Source: UBA1444 sp964521625 (GTDB lineage Bacteria > Bacillota > Negativicutes > UBA1444). From it: DNA of 64,000 nt. How positions within the stretch are numbered: position 1 is the first letter of the stretch; the number at the start of each line of letters is the position of its first letter. Location: contig CAZFSM010000012.1 of the NCBI GenBank assembly GCA_964521625.1, forward strand, positions 1 to 64,000, in the 5' to 3' direction. Both the position numbers and the translations under genes were made by a program. The notes under the pieces were generated by a model. That model saw nothing but the letters and a program-made list of their open reading frames with translations. It was not told the origin of the DNA and ran no database searches. Shown piece by piece: positions 25,475-33,673 of the stretch.

Positions 25475-25506
25475 ACTTCAGTTGTAATTGAAATTACACC
25501 TGAAGT
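25475..25506 (-). terminator. Hairpin after guaA
   Basis: Inverted repeat of 15 bases with one mismatch and a two-base loop (ACTTCAGTTGTAATT / AATTACACCTGAAGT), 11 bases after the guaA stop. The downstream T content on the minus strand is only moderate, so it may be a weak terminator. Confidence 0.6.
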
Positions 25507-25516
25507 AAGTCTGCAT

Positions 25517-27058
25517 TTATTCCCACTCTATCGTCGAAGGAGGTTTGGATGTCACATCATATACGATCCGATTGACTCCTTTGACCTCATTGACGATTCG
25601 GCGTGACATTTTATCCAGCACTTCGTAAGGCATACGCGACCAGTCGGCCGTCATGCCATCTTCGCTTTCAACCGCGCGGATACCGATCGTGTAGGCATAG
25701 GTTCGTTCATCGCCCATGACCCCGACACTCTTGATCGCCGGCAGTACGGCAAACGATTGCCAGATCTTGCGGTGCAGGCCAGCATTGCGAATCTCTTCCC
25801 GCACGATTGCATCAGCTTCCCGCAAGATGTTCAACCGATCTTCGGTGATTTCGCCAATGATCCGGATCGCCAGACCCGGACCGGGAAATGGCTGCCGTTG
25901 GACGATTTCTTCCGACAGACCCAGCTCGGCGCCCAATACGCGGACTTCGTCCTTGAACAACTCCCTGAGCGGTTCGACCAGGGCAAATTTCATGTCCTTC
26001 GGCAAGCCGCCGACGTTGTGGTGACTCTTGATCACCGCTGCCGTCGAGGTGCCGCTTTCGATCACATCCGGATATAATGTTCCCTGAACCAGGAAATCGG
26101 AAGCGCCGATTTTTTCCGCTTCGCTTTCGAACACCCGGATGAATTCTTCGCCGATGATCTTGCGTTTGCTTTCCGGTTCAGTCACGCCGGCAACCCGGTT
26201 CATAAACCGTTCTGTGGCATCGACGTGAACCAGGTTGATATGAAACTCATCACGAAAAGTATGCACCACTTGTTTGGCTTCATCCTTGCGCATAAATCCG
26301 TGATCGACAAATACGCAGGTCAATTGATCACCGACCGCCCGGTGTACCAACACTGCAGCCACCGAAGAATCGACGCCGCCGGACAGGCCGCACAGAACCT
26401 TCTTGCCACCGACCTGTGCGCGAATTTTCGCCACGGCCATATCGATAAAGGAACCCATATTCCAGTCGCCGCGACAGCAACAGATGTTGAACAGGAAGTT
26501 TTTCAAAAGCGGTGTTCCTTCACGGGTATGTACTACTTCCGGATGAAACTGAACGCCATATAGCTTGAGCGCAGCGTTGGACATCGCCGCCGTCGGCGTG
26601 TTGGAGGTGTTGGCCGATACGACAAATCCGGCCGGTGGACGGACAATCGAATCGCCATGACTCATCCAGACTGGCGTGGGCGCAGCAATCCCTTTGAACA
26701 AAGCTGCCTCCACATCGTGGTTCAAGTCCGCATGCCCGTATTCGCGCGCTTCAGACCGGGCAACTTCGCCGCCCAGTTGTAGTGCCATCAACTGCATTCC
26801 GTAACAGATCCCCAAAACAGGAACACCCAGTGAATAGATCCCCGGATCACTGTGCGGCGCTTTTTCACCGTAGACGCTGTTCGGTCCGCCGGAGAAAATG
26901 ATCCCTTTGGGGTTTTTCGCTTTAATCTCCGCCAGCGATGCGTGATAAGGTATGATTTCGCTGTACACGCCGCATTCCCGGACCCTGCGGGCGATCAGCT
27001 GGCTGTACTGCGCACCGAAATCGATGACCAGAACCAGTTCGTCATGTTTGACTGTCAT
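25517..27058 (-). CDS. guaA: GMP synthase (glutamine-hydrolysing)
   Basis: 513 aa, converts XMP to GMP. N-terminal class I glutaminase with VIDFGAQYSQLIARRVRE, nucleophile Cys85 in GICYGMQL and FHPEVVHT; then the ATP-pyrophosphatase P-loop GLSGGVDSSV near residue 228 and the dimerisation domain ending TSKPPSTIEWE, the usual C-terminus. ATG at 27058. It is beside but not part of the pur operon; its own promoter and end hairpin are present. Confidence 0.97.
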   Translation of the reverse strand: MTVKHDELVLVIDFGAQYSQLIARRVRECGVYSEIIPYHASLAEIKAKNPKGIIFSGGPNSVYGEKAPHSDPGIYSLGVPVLGICYGMQLMALQLGGEVARSEAREYGHADLNHDVEAALFKGIAAPTPVWMSHGDSIVRPPAGFVVSANTSNTPTAAMSNAALKLYGVQFHPEVVHTREGTPLLKNFLFNICCCRGDWNMGSFIDMAVAKIRAQVGGKKVLCGLSGGVDSSVAAVLVHRAVGDQLTCVFVDHGFMRKDEAKQVVHTFRDEFHINLVHVDATERFMNRVAGVTEPESKRKIIGEEFIRVFESEAEKIGASDFLVQGTLYPDVIESGTSTAAVIKSHHNVGGLPKDMKFALVEPLRELFKDEVRVLGAELGLSEEIVQRQPFPGPGLAIRIIGEITEDRLNILREADAIVREEIRNAGLHRKIWQSFAVLPAIKSVGVMGDERTYAYTIGIRAVESEDGMTADWSRMPYEVLDKMSRRIVNEVKGVNRIVYDVTSKPPSTIEWE

Positions 27059-27097
27059 GCTTGATTCATTGCCTCCTGCGCGATAATGTTTTGGTCA

Positions 27098-27106
27098 ATT
27101 ATAGCA
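27098..27106 (-). promoter_or_regulatory. Extended -10 promoter of guaA
   Basis: Minus strand TGCTATAAT, an extended -10 with no good -35 upstream, about 40 bases before the guaA start. Confidence 0.5.
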
Positions 27107-27139
27107 TATTTTTCAATCTGACAGCCATTGCAGAAATTT

Positions 27140-28288
27140 CTACTTCACTAGCGGGATAAATTCAGCGTAACCCTCTTCCGCCATTTTTGCCAATGGTACG
27201 AATCGCAGCGACGCACTATTCATACAGTAGCGCAAACCGCCCTTGTCCGCCGGTCCGTCATTGAATAAATGTCCGAGATGGCTGTCACCTGCCCGGCTTC
27301 TCACTTCCACCCGTTCCATAAACAGCTTTTTATCTTTGCGAACGGTTACCGCCTCTGTCGCTATCGGTCGGGTGTAGCTGGGCCAGCCGGTGCCGGAATC
27401 AAATTTGTCCTTGGAACTGAACAACGGTTCTCCCGTGACCACATCAACATAGATTCCCGCCTCGTGATTGTTCCAATATTCATTGTTAAAGGGGGATTCA
27501 GTCCCATCTTTCTGCGTCACCTGATACTGGAGGTCGGTCAATTTCTTTTTGATCTCTTCAGTCGAAGGTTTTGGGTAGGTCTTGGCAACAGCCGTTTCCG
27601 ACTGCTTGTCTGTCTTCGCTTTCACATTTTCCTTATTCATCGGATCCTTATCCAAGCTTTTCAAATCGATATGGCAATAGCCGTTTGGATTCTTCACCAG
27701 GTATTTCTGATGGTAGGCCTCTGCGACATAGTAATTGCGCAGTGGAACGACTTCAGTGACAATCTTGGCCGAGTATTTTTTTTGTTCGCCGGCTACTACC
27801 TGCTCTATCGTCGCTTTATCGGCAGGATCCCGGTAATAGATGCCGCTGCGGTACTGTACTCCCCGGTCATTACCCTGCCGGTTCAGACTTGTCGGATCGA
27901 CCACTTTAAAGAAATAGGCCAGCAGTGTGGCAAGTTCGATGCGTTGTGGATCATATTGCACATACACTGCCTCAGCGTGCCCGGTGTTACTGTAACAAAC
28001 CTGCTCATAGGTAGGATTTTCGGTGTTGCCGTTGGCATATCCCACATCGGCGTAAACAACGCCGTCCAGCTTGTCCAGATAAGCCTCCAACCCCCAAAAA
28101 CAACCTCCGGCAAGCCATATCTCCCTGTGGCCTGGTTTAAGTTCCGGTTGCACCGGCTTATCGAAAGTTTTCCCTTTGTTTTCAACATTGTTCGTATTCA
28201 TGATTAACCCCTTTCCGCAGCCACTGACTGCTGCCATTACTGTTATGATAATCAGTCCCATCAAAACAACAACCAGAGTTTTTTTCAC
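27140..28288 (-). CDS. msrAB: Exported bifunctional methionine sulfoxide reductase MsrA-MsrB
   Basis: 382 aa lipoprotein: hydrophobic signal and lipobox ending VSGC (Cys24). MsrA domain with catalytic Cys63 in GGCFWGLEAYL, then a Lys/Thr/Glu-rich linker (about 205-240), then MsrB with TGWPSYTRP, SHLGHLFNDGP and catalytic Cys355 in LRYCMNSASLRF. The usual four zinc cysteines of MsrB are not seen in this domain, so it is the zinc-free form. It repairs both sulfoxide epimers outside the cytoplasm. GTG start at 28288. It follows a TlpA-like gene and ccdA, which would supply electrons. Confidence 0.93.
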   Translation of the reverse strand: MKKTLVVVLMGLIIITVMAAVSGCGKGLIMNTNNVENKGKTFDKPVQPELKPGHREIWLAGGCFWGLEAYLDKLDGVVYADVGYANGNTENPTYEQVCYSNTGHAEAVYVQYDPQRIELATLLAYFFKVVDPTSLNRQGNDRGVQYRSGIYYRDPADKATIEQVVAGEQKKYSAKIVTEVVPLRNYYVAEAYHQKYLVKNPNGYCHIDLKSLDKDPMNKENVKAKTDKQSETAVAKTYPKPSTEEIKKKLTDLQYQVTQKDGTESPFNNEYWNNHEAGIYVDVVTGEPLFSSKDKFDSGTGWPSYTRPIATEAVTVRKDKKLFMERVEVRSRAGDSHLGHLFNDGPADKGGLRYCMNSASLRFVPLAKMAEEGYAEFIPLVK

Positions 28289-28315
28289 CGGCCATCCCCC
28301 TATTCAACAATACCG

Positions 28316-28891
28316 TTATTTCATGGCCGCAATCTTCGCATTGATACTAGTGTTGGGATACTGCCCAGGGACCGCTGCGACAAGAGCTCCGTCAGAACCG
28401 ATATAAAGCGAGGTCGGAAACGCTCTCACGCCAAACTGTCTGGCCATCACTCCTCCTTCGTCGAGTAACACCGGGAACTTATAGCCGCGTTCGGCAAACC
28501 ATCTGGTAAAATCAGCCGAAGATTTTTCACCGAAAGCTCCGGGAGCGACCATCGACAAAACGACAACGTCACTTGTTTTTTCATAGGAGCCGGCCAAAGT
28601 TTCAAACTCGCCGATTCCGCTGATGCAGACCGGACACCAACTGGCCCAGTATTCGATATATACTTTCTTGCCACGATAGTCCGACAACGAATGCGATTTC
28701 CCGTTCAGATCGTTCAGTTGGAAATTGATAACCTTGCGCTCTTCATTCGCCGGTTTTACAACCTGGTTCTGTTCCACATTTCCGGCTCCGCTCTTACCGG
28801 TCCCGACTTTCTCTTCCCCTCCGGTCGCTGAACAACCGGCAAGCAAAAGCGTCAGTACTAAAACCAGCGACATTTTTGTAATCATTCTCAT
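28316..28891 (-). CDS. TlpA/ResA-like thioredoxin lipoprotein
   Basis: 191 aa. Signal peptide with lipobox LLAGC (Cys20), a Gly/Lys/Asn-rich linker, then a thioredoxin fold with active-site Cys86-Pro-Val-Cys89 in YWASWCPVC and the cis-proline in RAFPTSLYIG. Membrane-anchored thiol reductase, most likely passing electrons from CcdA to MsrAB, since the three genes are adjacent in that order. ATG at 28891. Confidence 0.92.
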   Translation of the reverse strand: MRMITKMSLVLVLTLLLAGCSATGGEEKVGTGKSGAGNVEQNQVVKPANEERKVINFQLNDLNGKSHSLSDYRGKKVYIEYWASWCPVCISGIGEFETLAGSYEKTSDVVVLSMVAPGAFGEKSSADFTRWFAERGYKFPVLLDEGGVMARQFGVRAFPTSLYIGSDGALVAAVPGQYPNTSINAKIAAMK

Positions 28892-28909
28892 ATTTCCAAT
28901 TCCTTTCCC

Positions 28910-29602
28910 CTATAAAAAATTGATCGCCAATACATTCAGATTGTCAGTCATTAAAAGCACGCCCATGATGATGATCAAAATTCCACTGGCAACCTGAATC
29001 TTTGGCAAATGGCGATGCACTTTCTTCAGCTTCACCAGAACCCTGGCGCCCAGGAACGCCAGCAAGACAAAGGGTAGTGAAAGTCCCGCCGAATACACCA
29101 ACATCAGAACAGCCGCACCAAAAGACTCTCCCTGATTGGACGCCAGCGCCAGCACCGTAGCCAGTACAGGTCCCACACAGGGAGTCCAGCCAAAACTGAA
29201 AGTAAAGCCAAGTAAAAACGCGCCGATGATTCCCGGGCGGGGATTCCCGTTTGACTCCCACTTTTTCTGCCTTTCGAGAAAGCGAAATCGGATCAGTCCA
29301 GTCTGGTGAATCCCCAGAACAATCACCAAAATTCCGCAACCCACCAAAAACAGCCGACTATCAAGCAACTTCCCCGCCAGTCCTGCGCCAAAGCCCATAA
29401 TAACAAAACTGGTAGACAGACCGGAGACAAATAGCAAAGTTCGCAGGATCAGTCGTAAATCGAGACTGTTCTTACTGCCGGAGACCACGGCAGAGCTGTC
29501 TGCTGCGGCGGCAAGTTCGGCAAAATAGACCGGCAGCAACGGCAAAGTGCAGGGAGAAAAGAATGATAGGATTCCGGCAAGAAAAACAATATCGGCTGTC
29601 AT
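28910..29602 (-). CDS. ccdA: CcdA-type thiol:disulfide transporter
   Basis: 230 aa, six membrane helices, the short DsbD-beta family. It moves reducing equivalents from cytoplasmic thioredoxin across the membrane. The redox pair is Cys18 in FFSPCTLPLLP and Cys142 in GWTPCVGPVL, at matching places in the two inverted halves. First gene of the ccdA-tlpA-msrAB run; its promoter is at 29662-29704. In other bacteria CcdA also serves cytochrome c maturation, but no such genes are near. Confidence 0.93.
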   Translation of the reverse strand: MTADIVFLAGILSFFSPCTLPLLPVYFAELAAAADSSAVVSGSKNSLDLRLILRTLLFVSGLSTSFVIMGFGAGLAGKLLDSRLFLVGCGILVIVLGIHQTGLIRFRFLERQKKWESNGNPRPGIIGAFLLGFTFSFGWTPCVGPVLATVLALASNQGESFGAAVLMLVYSAGLSLPFVLLAFLGARVLVKLKKVHRHLPKIQVASGILIIIMGVLLMTDNLNVLAINFL

Positions 29603-29762
29603 CTTTTCAACTCCACAACAACGGTTTTATACACCATTCATTTATTAACGTCCTAAGTTTAATTATACGCTATATTTAACTATTTAATAATTGATATTGA
29701 TTAATTATTTTAGAACCGATTTTAGCGCTGGCATGGTTTATTCGGATGATTATTGAACACAA
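29603..29762. other. Spacer upstream of ccdA
   Basis: AT-rich spacer without a gene. It holds the ccdA promoter, a TATAAT at 29662-29667 on the minus strand, and the repeat around 29691-29704. I see nothing else in it. Confidence 0.6.
29662..29704 (-). promoter_or_regulatory. ccdA promoter with FNR/CRP-like box
   Basis: TATAAT (29662-29667, minus strand) with a poor -35. TTGATATTGATTAA at 29691-29704 resembles the FNR box TTGATN4ATCAA (nine of ten specified bases) and is centred about 42 bases before the predicted start, the usual place for class II activation. Inference only. Confidence 0.4.
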
Positions 29763-29802
29763 AAGAACGGATCGGGTGGAGGATTCCACCCGATCCGTTC
29801 TT
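29763..29802. terminator. Strong bidirectional terminator
   Basis: Perfect 18-base stem AAGAACGGATCGGGTGGA / TCCACCCGATCCGTTCTT with a four-base loop, located after the DUF1499 gene (minus strand) and flanked by A and T tracts. Confidence 0.9.
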
Positions 29803-29901
29803 CTATTCGCTAGTCATGGACTCGCTGGTATCCATGCCACCTGGCATGCCATCCAGATTTGACCGGGCACGGCACAAAAAAAACCGTCGATGATTATAGC
29901 C

Positions 29902-30363
29902 TTACTTTTCAGCCTGTTCGTAAAGGTTCCGCAGTCGCTCATACCGTTTCCGGTTAACTCCCAGATCCGAATAGCCGACCCGCGAGGCAGAACGGTAGTG
30001 AACCACCCGGTCTTTCTCGCTGAAGAAAAATTCCACATCGTCTTTGAACGGAATTAACGACACGGTAAAAACCAGATGCAGATAGTCCGGCTTCTCCACG
30101 AGAATCTGCGCCCCGCCGAATTCTGCCGTCGCCTTTTTTACAAGAGACTTCGTCTGCGCGAGATCGCCGGAATATGGAAACGGCTCAACGCGCTTATCCA
30201 CTTGATCCGTCTGCGACGATACCGCGTTGGGAGAGTCTGGCAGCGGAGCCAGCATCCCGTCTTTCACGCCGAGGTTGGGAGGCACTGCACTGTTTTTGTT
30301 CGCCGCCAGGAACAACACCAGCAGGAGTATCCCGGCGACAATCAAACCAACAACACTTTTCAA
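29902..30363 (-). CDS. DUF1499 domain protein
   Basis: 153 aa, one N-terminal membrane anchor (about 4-21) then a DUF1499 domain: SPNAVSSQTDQ near residue 47, PDYLHLVFTVSLIPFKDDVEFFF, and VHYRSASRVGYSDLGVNRKR at the end, all family hallmarks. Function unknown. The start is a TTG at 30363 behind AAGGGA; no ATG or GTG lies in frame near it. It follows selO after 72 bases. Confidence 0.88.
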   Translation of the reverse strand: MKSVVGLIVAGILLLVLFLAANKNSAVPPNLGVKDGMLAPLPDSPNAVSSQTDQVDKRVEPFPYSGDLAQTKSLVKKATAEFGGAQILVEKPDYLHLVFTVSLIPFKDDVEFFFSEKDRVVHYRSASRVGYSDLGVNRKRYERLRNLYEQAEK

Positions 30364-30435
30364 ACCAGCACTTCCCTTCTTAGTCCATCTTTGCCGCTGT
30401 GTCCTTCCCGCTATTTGGTTAATGGAAAATCTGCT

Positions 30436-31920
30436 TCAAGTTCCGCAAAAAGTCCGGTACGGACGGTTTGAGGACGGAGGAGGATCAGCGTACTCGGCAT
30501 ATTCAGGCAAGTAGGCAAAAGGCCTTGCCAATGCGTCCAGCAGCCGATTCATCACGCTGTAGTCAGCCTGTTGCACGGCGGCTTCCAAGGCTTCTTCCAC
30601 CCGATGGTTGCGGGGGATGCGCTCCGGATTGCGTTGCTGCATCAACTGCCGCGAAGCCTCTATTGTTTGCTGCTGCCTGCCAAGCCTCGCCTGCCAAAGC
30701 TCGCTCCAGCGGGAATACTCTTCGCTGCCGGACAACGCATCGCCACCCGGTCTGTCAAAGGCCAGAGAACGGAAGGTATTGGTATAGTCAGCGCGAACCT
30801 TTTTCATCATACCGAGGAGACCTTGAATCAGTGCTTCGTCCTGGGCTTCTTCGTTAAAAATTCCCAGTTTGGCTCTCATGCCAGCCAGCCACTGATACTG
30901 AAACTGCGCCGGAAAACTCGCAACCGCCTCCTGAGCCAGGCGAATCGCCTGCGACCGGTCAACATGCAATAGCGGCAAAAGCGCCTCGGCAAACCGGGCG
31001 AGGTTCCAGCCTGCAATATCCGGCTGATTTCCATAGGCGTAGCGACCCTGCGTGTCAATCGAGCTGAATACCGTTTCCGGATCGTAGGCATCCATGAAGG
31101 CGCAAGGACCATAGTCGATCGTTTCGCCGGCAAGTGCCATGTTGTCGGTATTCATCACCCCGTGAATAAAGCCAACCAATTGCCATTGGGCAAGCAGTGC
31201 CGCCTGACGCCTGGTCACTTCCTGAAGCAGCGCAAGATATTGATTTTCCTCCGCTTCAATAGGAGAGAAATGACGATGAATAGTATAATCAGCCAGGGCC
31301 CTAAGTTCTTCGGGCGTGCCCCGGGTCGCAACATACTGAAAGGTCCCGACGCGCAGGTGACTGGCAGCCACGCGGGTCAGAACCGCGCCCGGTTGTTCCG
31401 TGTCTCGCAGGACGTCCTCACCGGTAGTCACCACCGCCAGACTGCGGGTCGTGGCTATGCCCAGCGCGTGCATCGCTTCGCTGATGATGTATTCGCGCAG
31501 CATCGGACCCAAAGCCGCACGACCGTCGCCCCGGCGGGAATAGGGTGTTTCCCCCGACCCTTTGAGTTGTATATCAAATCTTTCACGGCTGGGAGTGATC
31601 TGCTCGCCCAGCAACAGGGCCCTTCCGTCCCCTAGCATCGTAAAATGTCCAAATTGATGCCCCGCATAGGCTTGGGCCAGCGGTAAAGACCCTGGAGGAA
31701 TGCGGTTGCCTGCCAGCGTCGCCACTCCCGCTTTGCTTCGTAGCGCCTGAACATCCAGCCCCAGAGATGCTGCCAAGGGCTCATTCAGAAGAATCAACTT
31801 CGGCAAACGTACCGGGGTTGGATTGATCAAGCTAAAAAAAGCTTTGGGCAGGCGGGCATAACTGTTATCAAAGTTCCAGCCTGCTTCGACGATGGCGATT
31901 TCCGCTCTTTTTCCATCCAT
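30436..31920 (-). CDS. selO: SelO family protein adenylyltransferase (YdiU)
   Basis: 494 aa pseudokinase that transfers AMP to protein Ser, Thr or Tyr, linked to oxidative stress. Landmarks are AYAGHQFGHFTMLGDGRALLLGE, IQLKGSGETPYSRRGDGRA (nucleotide loop), VNTDNMALAGETIDYGPCAFMD and the C-terminal FCGT. The last residues carry a normal cysteine, not selenocysteine. ATG at 31920 overlaps the preceding DUF2062 stop by one base (TGATG). Confidence 0.95.
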   Translation of the reverse strand: MDGKRAEIAIVEAGWNFDNSYARLPKAFFSLINPTPVRLPKLILLNEPLAASLGLDVQALRSKAGVATLAGNRIPPGSLPLAQAYAGHQFGHFTMLGDGRALLLGEQITPSRERFDIQLKGSGETPYSRRGDGRAALGPMLREYIISEAMHALGIATTRSLAVVTTGEDVLRDTEQPGAVLTRVAASHLRVGTFQYVATRGTPEELRALADYTIHRHFSPIEAEENQYLALLQEVTRRQAALLAQWQLVGFIHGVMNTDNMALAGETIDYGPCAFMDAYDPETVFSSIDTQGRYAYGNQPDIAGWNLARFAEALLPLLHVDRSQAIRLAQEAVASFPAQFQYQWLAGMRAKLGIFNEEAQDEALIQGLLGMMKKVRADYTNTFRSLAFDRPGGDALSGSEEYSRWSELWQARLGRQQQTIEASRQLMQQRNPERIPRNHRVEEALEAAVQQADYSVMNRLLDALARPFAYLPEYAEYADPPPSSNRPYRTFCGT

Positions 31921-32393
31921 CACAACCGCTCCTTACCGCTGTTATTCAGCAGGGCCCTCAATAATTTTCGCAACAGCCGCTGTAAAAAAAATGCCGTTGG
32001 CACCGATATCAGGGCCCAGACCACCATTCCGCGAAAACTGGTCCAGCCCAGCCTGACAACAGCCGCTCCCCAATCCTGGCTTACCAGCGCCTGCAGGCCT
32101 TCTATCGACAGCTCAACCGGCGGGTAACCGAACAACCGGTCTCCCCATTGCCAGAAAGGGATTATCAGCAATAACTGCAGAGGGTAGACCAGCCAATTTA
32201 CCAGCTGAATCGCAACGGGATTGAGGCGAAACAGGGCCGAAGCGGCTGCACAAAAAGCAGTCGTCGTTCCCAGCGCAGGAAAGACGCCAACGACGATTCC
32301 CGCAGCCAGGCTCCAGGCAAGCTTGTCCGGGGTGACCCCCTGAAGCAGCAGCGTTTTTATCGGTCCTTTAATTCTATTATTCCAGAACTCCAT
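31920..32393 (-). CDS. DUF2062 membrane protein
   Basis: 157 aa with three or four hydrophobic segments. The phrase SLAAGIVVGVFPALGTTTAFCAA and NPVAIQLVNWLVYPLQL are DUF2062 hallmarks. Function unknown; relatives are often near lipid or envelope genes. Starts 25 bases after the DUF2177 gene, co-transcribed with selO. Confidence 0.88.
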   Translation of the reverse strand: MEFWNNRIKGPIKTLLLQGVTPDKLAWSLAAGIVVGVFPALGTTTAFCAAASALFRLNPVAIQLVNWLVYPLQLLLIIPFWQWGDRLFGYPPVELSIEGLQALVSQDWGAAVVRLGWTSFRGMVVWALISVPTAFFLQRLLRKLLRALLNNSGKERL

Positions 32394-32418
32394 TACATTA
32401 TCCTCCAGGCAAACCCGC

Positions 32419-32836
32419 CTAAATCAGCCGCTCAATAGCCAGGTAGCCCATCGTGGCCGTTAATGCACTGAGAACGCAACCCCAGGCAATATCGACGAGA
32501 CTAACTATCAGCGGCCAGTCGCGAATGGTTGCGTGATTGGTCAAGTCATAAGTGGCATAAGTCACCAGTCCAAAGAATACACCGGTAGTCAGCGCCTTTT
32601 GCCAACTGCCTGCTGCGAGTGCCGGCTGAACAACAAAAAACAGCATCCCCGCGATAAAGATCAGATAGAAGACAAAAGCGGCGATCAAGTTTGGCTTCTC
32701 AGCCAGCAGATAACCCAGATGTTTTGCGTAGAACGATTTCGCTATCACAAGCAGCCAAGCCATATCGATTGCCAAAAAAAATCACTAGTAGGAAAAAAAA
32801 TTGTTTCAGGGTTTTCACAGTAAACAGAGTGTCCAT
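32419..32836 (-). pseudogene. DUF2177 membrane protein, frameshifted at a run of eight T
   Basis: DUF2177 proteins are about 130-140 aa with four membrane helices. Here the first 21 codons, from ATG 32836 behind AGAGGAG (MDTLFTVKTLKQFFFLLVIFF), and the rest (AIDMAWLLVIAKSFYAKHLGYLL onwards) lie in different frames. The switch is in the T run at 32774-32781 (minus strand). Removing one T joins them exactly into the family N-terminus. Either a sequencing error, a real mutation or slippage control. A TTG after the run could start a shorter protein without the first helix. Confidence 0.8.
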
Positions 32837-32851
32837 CTTGAATCTCCTCTC

Positions 32852-33139
32852 TCAGTCCTTGACCACCCTGACGTTCTTCCAAAAAGCGATATGTCCCTGG
32901 ATCATACCGGCCTCGGTTGACGGTTCCGGATAATACCAGGCGGCATTTTTATCGGACTCGCCGCCCACCTGCACATGGTAATAAGCAGCTTTTCCCTTCC
33001 ATGGGCATACAGTATGATGGTCGCTCGGTTTCAGATATTCCATTTTTACATCCTGTTGCGGAAAGTACTGGTTCCCTTCCAGTTCAACCGGCTGATACGT
33101 CTCGGCAATCAGGGTGTCTTTGAAATAAGCCTTTACCAC
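32852..33139 (-). CDS. DUF427 protein
   Basis: 95 aa. The family pattern is clear: VKAYFKDTLIAET, VELEGNQYFP, CPWKGKAAYYHVQVGG, AAWYYPEPSTEA and GHIAFW. Small beta-fold of unknown activity. GTG at 33139 is preferred, six bases after AAGGA; another GTG at 33157 is in frame. The stop is 15 bases before the DUF2177 start. Confidence 0.88.
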   Translation of the reverse strand: MVKAYFKDTLIAETYQPVELEGNQYFPQQDVKMEYLKPSDHHTVCPWKGKAAYYHVQVGGESDKNAAWYYPEPSTEAGMIQGHIAFWKNVRVVKD

Positions 33140-33201
33140 AGCAATTCCTTCTTTCACTCAACATTGTGCTTGATTGCACCTGAAAAGCAGTCGCAAATTC
33201 C

Positions 33202-33480
33202 CTATTTCCCGTCTGTCACAGTGCAGTAATACTTTTTGTCAAGACCGTGCTCCGTTGTCAGCACACACTTGCCGCAGACACAGCCTTTTTCTTCGTCGAT
33301 GCAGCGGCTTTTTTCGTACGCGCAATACATTCCTTCAAGCTGGTCGGTCTTGTCAATCCCTTTGATTAGATCCATCACATTCGCTGGCATCGATTTGATT
33401 TTGCAGGCAAAGGTATAACTAGGACAGCTCTTGCAGATACACTTGCGCATATTCTTGATTGTTTTTGGCACTTTTCCCAT
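33202..33480 (-). CDS. DUF2769-like cysteine-rich protein
   Basis: 92 aa, ten cysteines arranged as CICKSCPSY...CAYEKSRC...GCVCGKCVLT...YYC, suggesting bound metal or iron-sulfur. The layout resembles DUF2769, known from anaerobes. ATG at 33480 (MGKVPKTIKNM) is preferred, five bases after AGGAGG; an ATG at 33504 has no ribosome site. No export signal. Function unknown. Confidence 0.75.
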   Translation of the reverse strand: MGKVPKTIKNMRKCICKSCPSYTFACKIKSMPANVMDLIKGIDKTDQLEGMYCAYEKSRCIDEEKGCVCGKCVLTTEHGLDKKYYCTVTDGK

Positions 33481-33622
33481 GATACCCTCCTTGTTTTCAG
33501 ACATTTTCGATGGGATTATTTGTAGAGAATCCTACAATTCATTATCCTCTGCTATTAAGTATCGGTCAAGTTTGTTGGACGGACTTTGGTTTATGACAGC
33601 CGACATATTCGTTTTTGCGCAA

Positions 33623-33656
33623 TAAAAAACCGGGTGGAATATTCCACCCGGTTTTT
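33623..33656 (-). terminator. Terminator after groEL
   Basis: Perfect stem AAAAAACCGGGTGGA / TCCACCCGGTTTTTT with a short loop, 18 bases after the groEL stop; symmetrical A/T runs allow use in both directions. Confidence 0.92.
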
Positions 33657-33673
33657 TGTCCGGTTGCCCGAAC

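Noticed and set aside
27269..28207. Plus-strand frame of 312 codons opposite msrAB
   Set aside because: Long but antisense to two clear catalytic domains; a result of codon bias.
30436..31920. Selenocysteine in SelO
   Set aside because: The C-terminal segment encodes FCGT followed by a stop; no in-frame TGA precedes it.
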